64,000 nt of DNA from Aradus depressus (lineage: Eukaryota; Arthropoda; Insecta; Hemiptera; Aradidae): assembly GCA_963662175.1 (NCBI GenBank), contig OY759215.1, forward strand, positions 27,131,534 through 27,195,533, given 5' to 3'. Made by a program: the position numbers and the translations under genes. Under the pieces are notes generated by a model, which did not search any database, had not been told where the DNA came from, and saw only the letters and a list, made by a program, of their open reading frames with translations. This document shows, one piece after another, positions 63,336 to 64,000 of this stretch. Position 1 is the stretch's first letter. The number at the start of each line of letters is the position of its first letter.

Positions 63336-63545
63336 TAGTTAGTTATTATGACTCATGCGTCAACTACCAGAGCGCTCTTTCGTCACTCTGGTGGACATGA
63401 GCCCGACTCTACTATGGCAGTGCTAAATTTTGCTTAACTAAATTGTTATTCATCTAAGGCAGGGGTCTTTAACGAGTACCTGACGTCGTACAGGCTCGGG
63501 ACCATCGCTTAACGTCCCATCCGAAGGACAGAGTGCTTAAGTTTA
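63336..63545 (-). mobile_element. SINE-T lacking head and tail tip
   Basis: 'gttattatgactcatgcg' to 'ggacagagtgcttaagttta', inserted 40 bases upstream of the receptor exon's acceptor side; deletion of 'cccgggctttaac' near the tail. Confidence 0.78.
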
Positions 63546-63629
63546 TTATGTAGTATATCGAATGAATCTAAATTTCCTTATTCCTATTACTAATATCAGA
63601 CAAAAGATCTAAATTAACTTTGAAAATAA

Positions 63630-63965
63630 AACGACTTATATACAAGGTAGTGTTGAAAACGATATGGACGTACGAACTTCAACTCTGGTTTTCTGCATCC
63701 AATACTTTCAATCCAAAATTCTTCGTACAATAGCCAACGCTCCTTACTAAGTTTCCAATGAAACCGTCCATACTGACCTCAGCATTCCCTACATCACCAA
63801 AGTAGCTCCCCTTAGTTCCCACAGTAATCTTTTAGTCTCCATTCTGCACATTACGCCTTAAAGCCCCAATGACGTAAACCTCCTTGAGTCACTGGGTGAT
63901 TTCTCCCCTCTTGACATTTTGACAACACTTTTTACACATTTAGCGAGTTTGCGAATACAGTTGTA
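63630..63965 (+). pseudogene. Jockey-type LINE C-terminal fragment
   Basis: 'IYKVVLKTIWTYELQLWF' corresponds to the 'YK..I.P.WTYG..LWG' block, then NAPY (stop) VSNETVHTDLSIPYITKVAP and SSHSNLLVSI. It ends in a T-poor, A-rich tail at 63985. Same module as at 30719 and 20981 but with more stops. Confidence 0.65.
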
Positions 63966-64000
63966 AATACCTCTTTGTAAATTTAAAAAAAAAACATTAT

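Overview
The window looks like a gene-poor, AT-rich, transposon-dense piece of an arthropod genome, most likely an insect. The clues are an insect-type pyrokinin/CAPA neuropeptide receptor with GT-AG introns, Penelope-like, I-type and jockey-type LINEs, Tc1, piggyBac, hAT, pogo and Harbinger elements, and a SINE whose tail matches the insect telomere repeat (TTAGG, read as CCTAA). I cannot name the species. Short names used below: SINE-T (tRNA-derived SINE with CCTAA tail), Rep-A and Rep-B (two unclassified dispersed repeats), PLE (Penelope-like element), HHR (hammerhead ribozyme).

Host genes. (1) A 693-codon single-exon gene on + (1727-3808) encodes an unrecognised lysine- and cysteine-rich protein with CxCK repeats. 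(2) The C-terminal half of a pyrokinin/CAPA-class G-protein-coupled receptor lies on - in four pieces: 63297-63063 (loop 2, TM5, loop 3), 19725-19505 (TM6, TM7, helix 8), 16117-15947 (C-tail) and 12796-12728 (alternative last exon). Splice sites and phases agree at every junction. The exons for the N-terminus and TM1-4 lie beyond the right edge. One intron is 43.3 kb long, and nearly everything between 19.7 and 63 kb is transposon material inside it. (3) A possible partial coding exon of unknown product is at the extreme left (1-143, -).

Mobile elements from left to right: a hAT remnant with 8-bp target duplication (4285-5200); a PLE palindrome with two HHR motifs (5270-5856); a decayed gene of a transposon-like arthropod family (6769-7905); a Harbinger derivative inside an HHR element (9822-10492 in 9703-10690); a palindromic MITE (11735-12012); a hAT MITE (15112-15591); RT fragments at 17.6, 21, 30.8, 32.9 and 63.7 kb; pogo-type MITEs (22708-23058, 49790-49998); a second PLE palindrome (41174-41396); an apparently intact 6.4-kb RNase H-bearing LINE with 15-bp target duplication (42153-48574) inserted in a MITE; a broken piggyBac gene (50990-56350) carrying a dead Tc1 element (51946-53937) and a third PLE palindrome (55772-56011); and an inverted-repeat-bounded element with a two-unit minisatellite (58592-59943). 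About 19 SINE-T copies or pieces and about 16 Rep-A blocks are scattered throughout.

The most interesting structures are the head-to-head HHR palindromes, the SINE family with telomere-like 3' tails, the alternative receptor C-terminus, and the unrecognised cysteine-rich gene.
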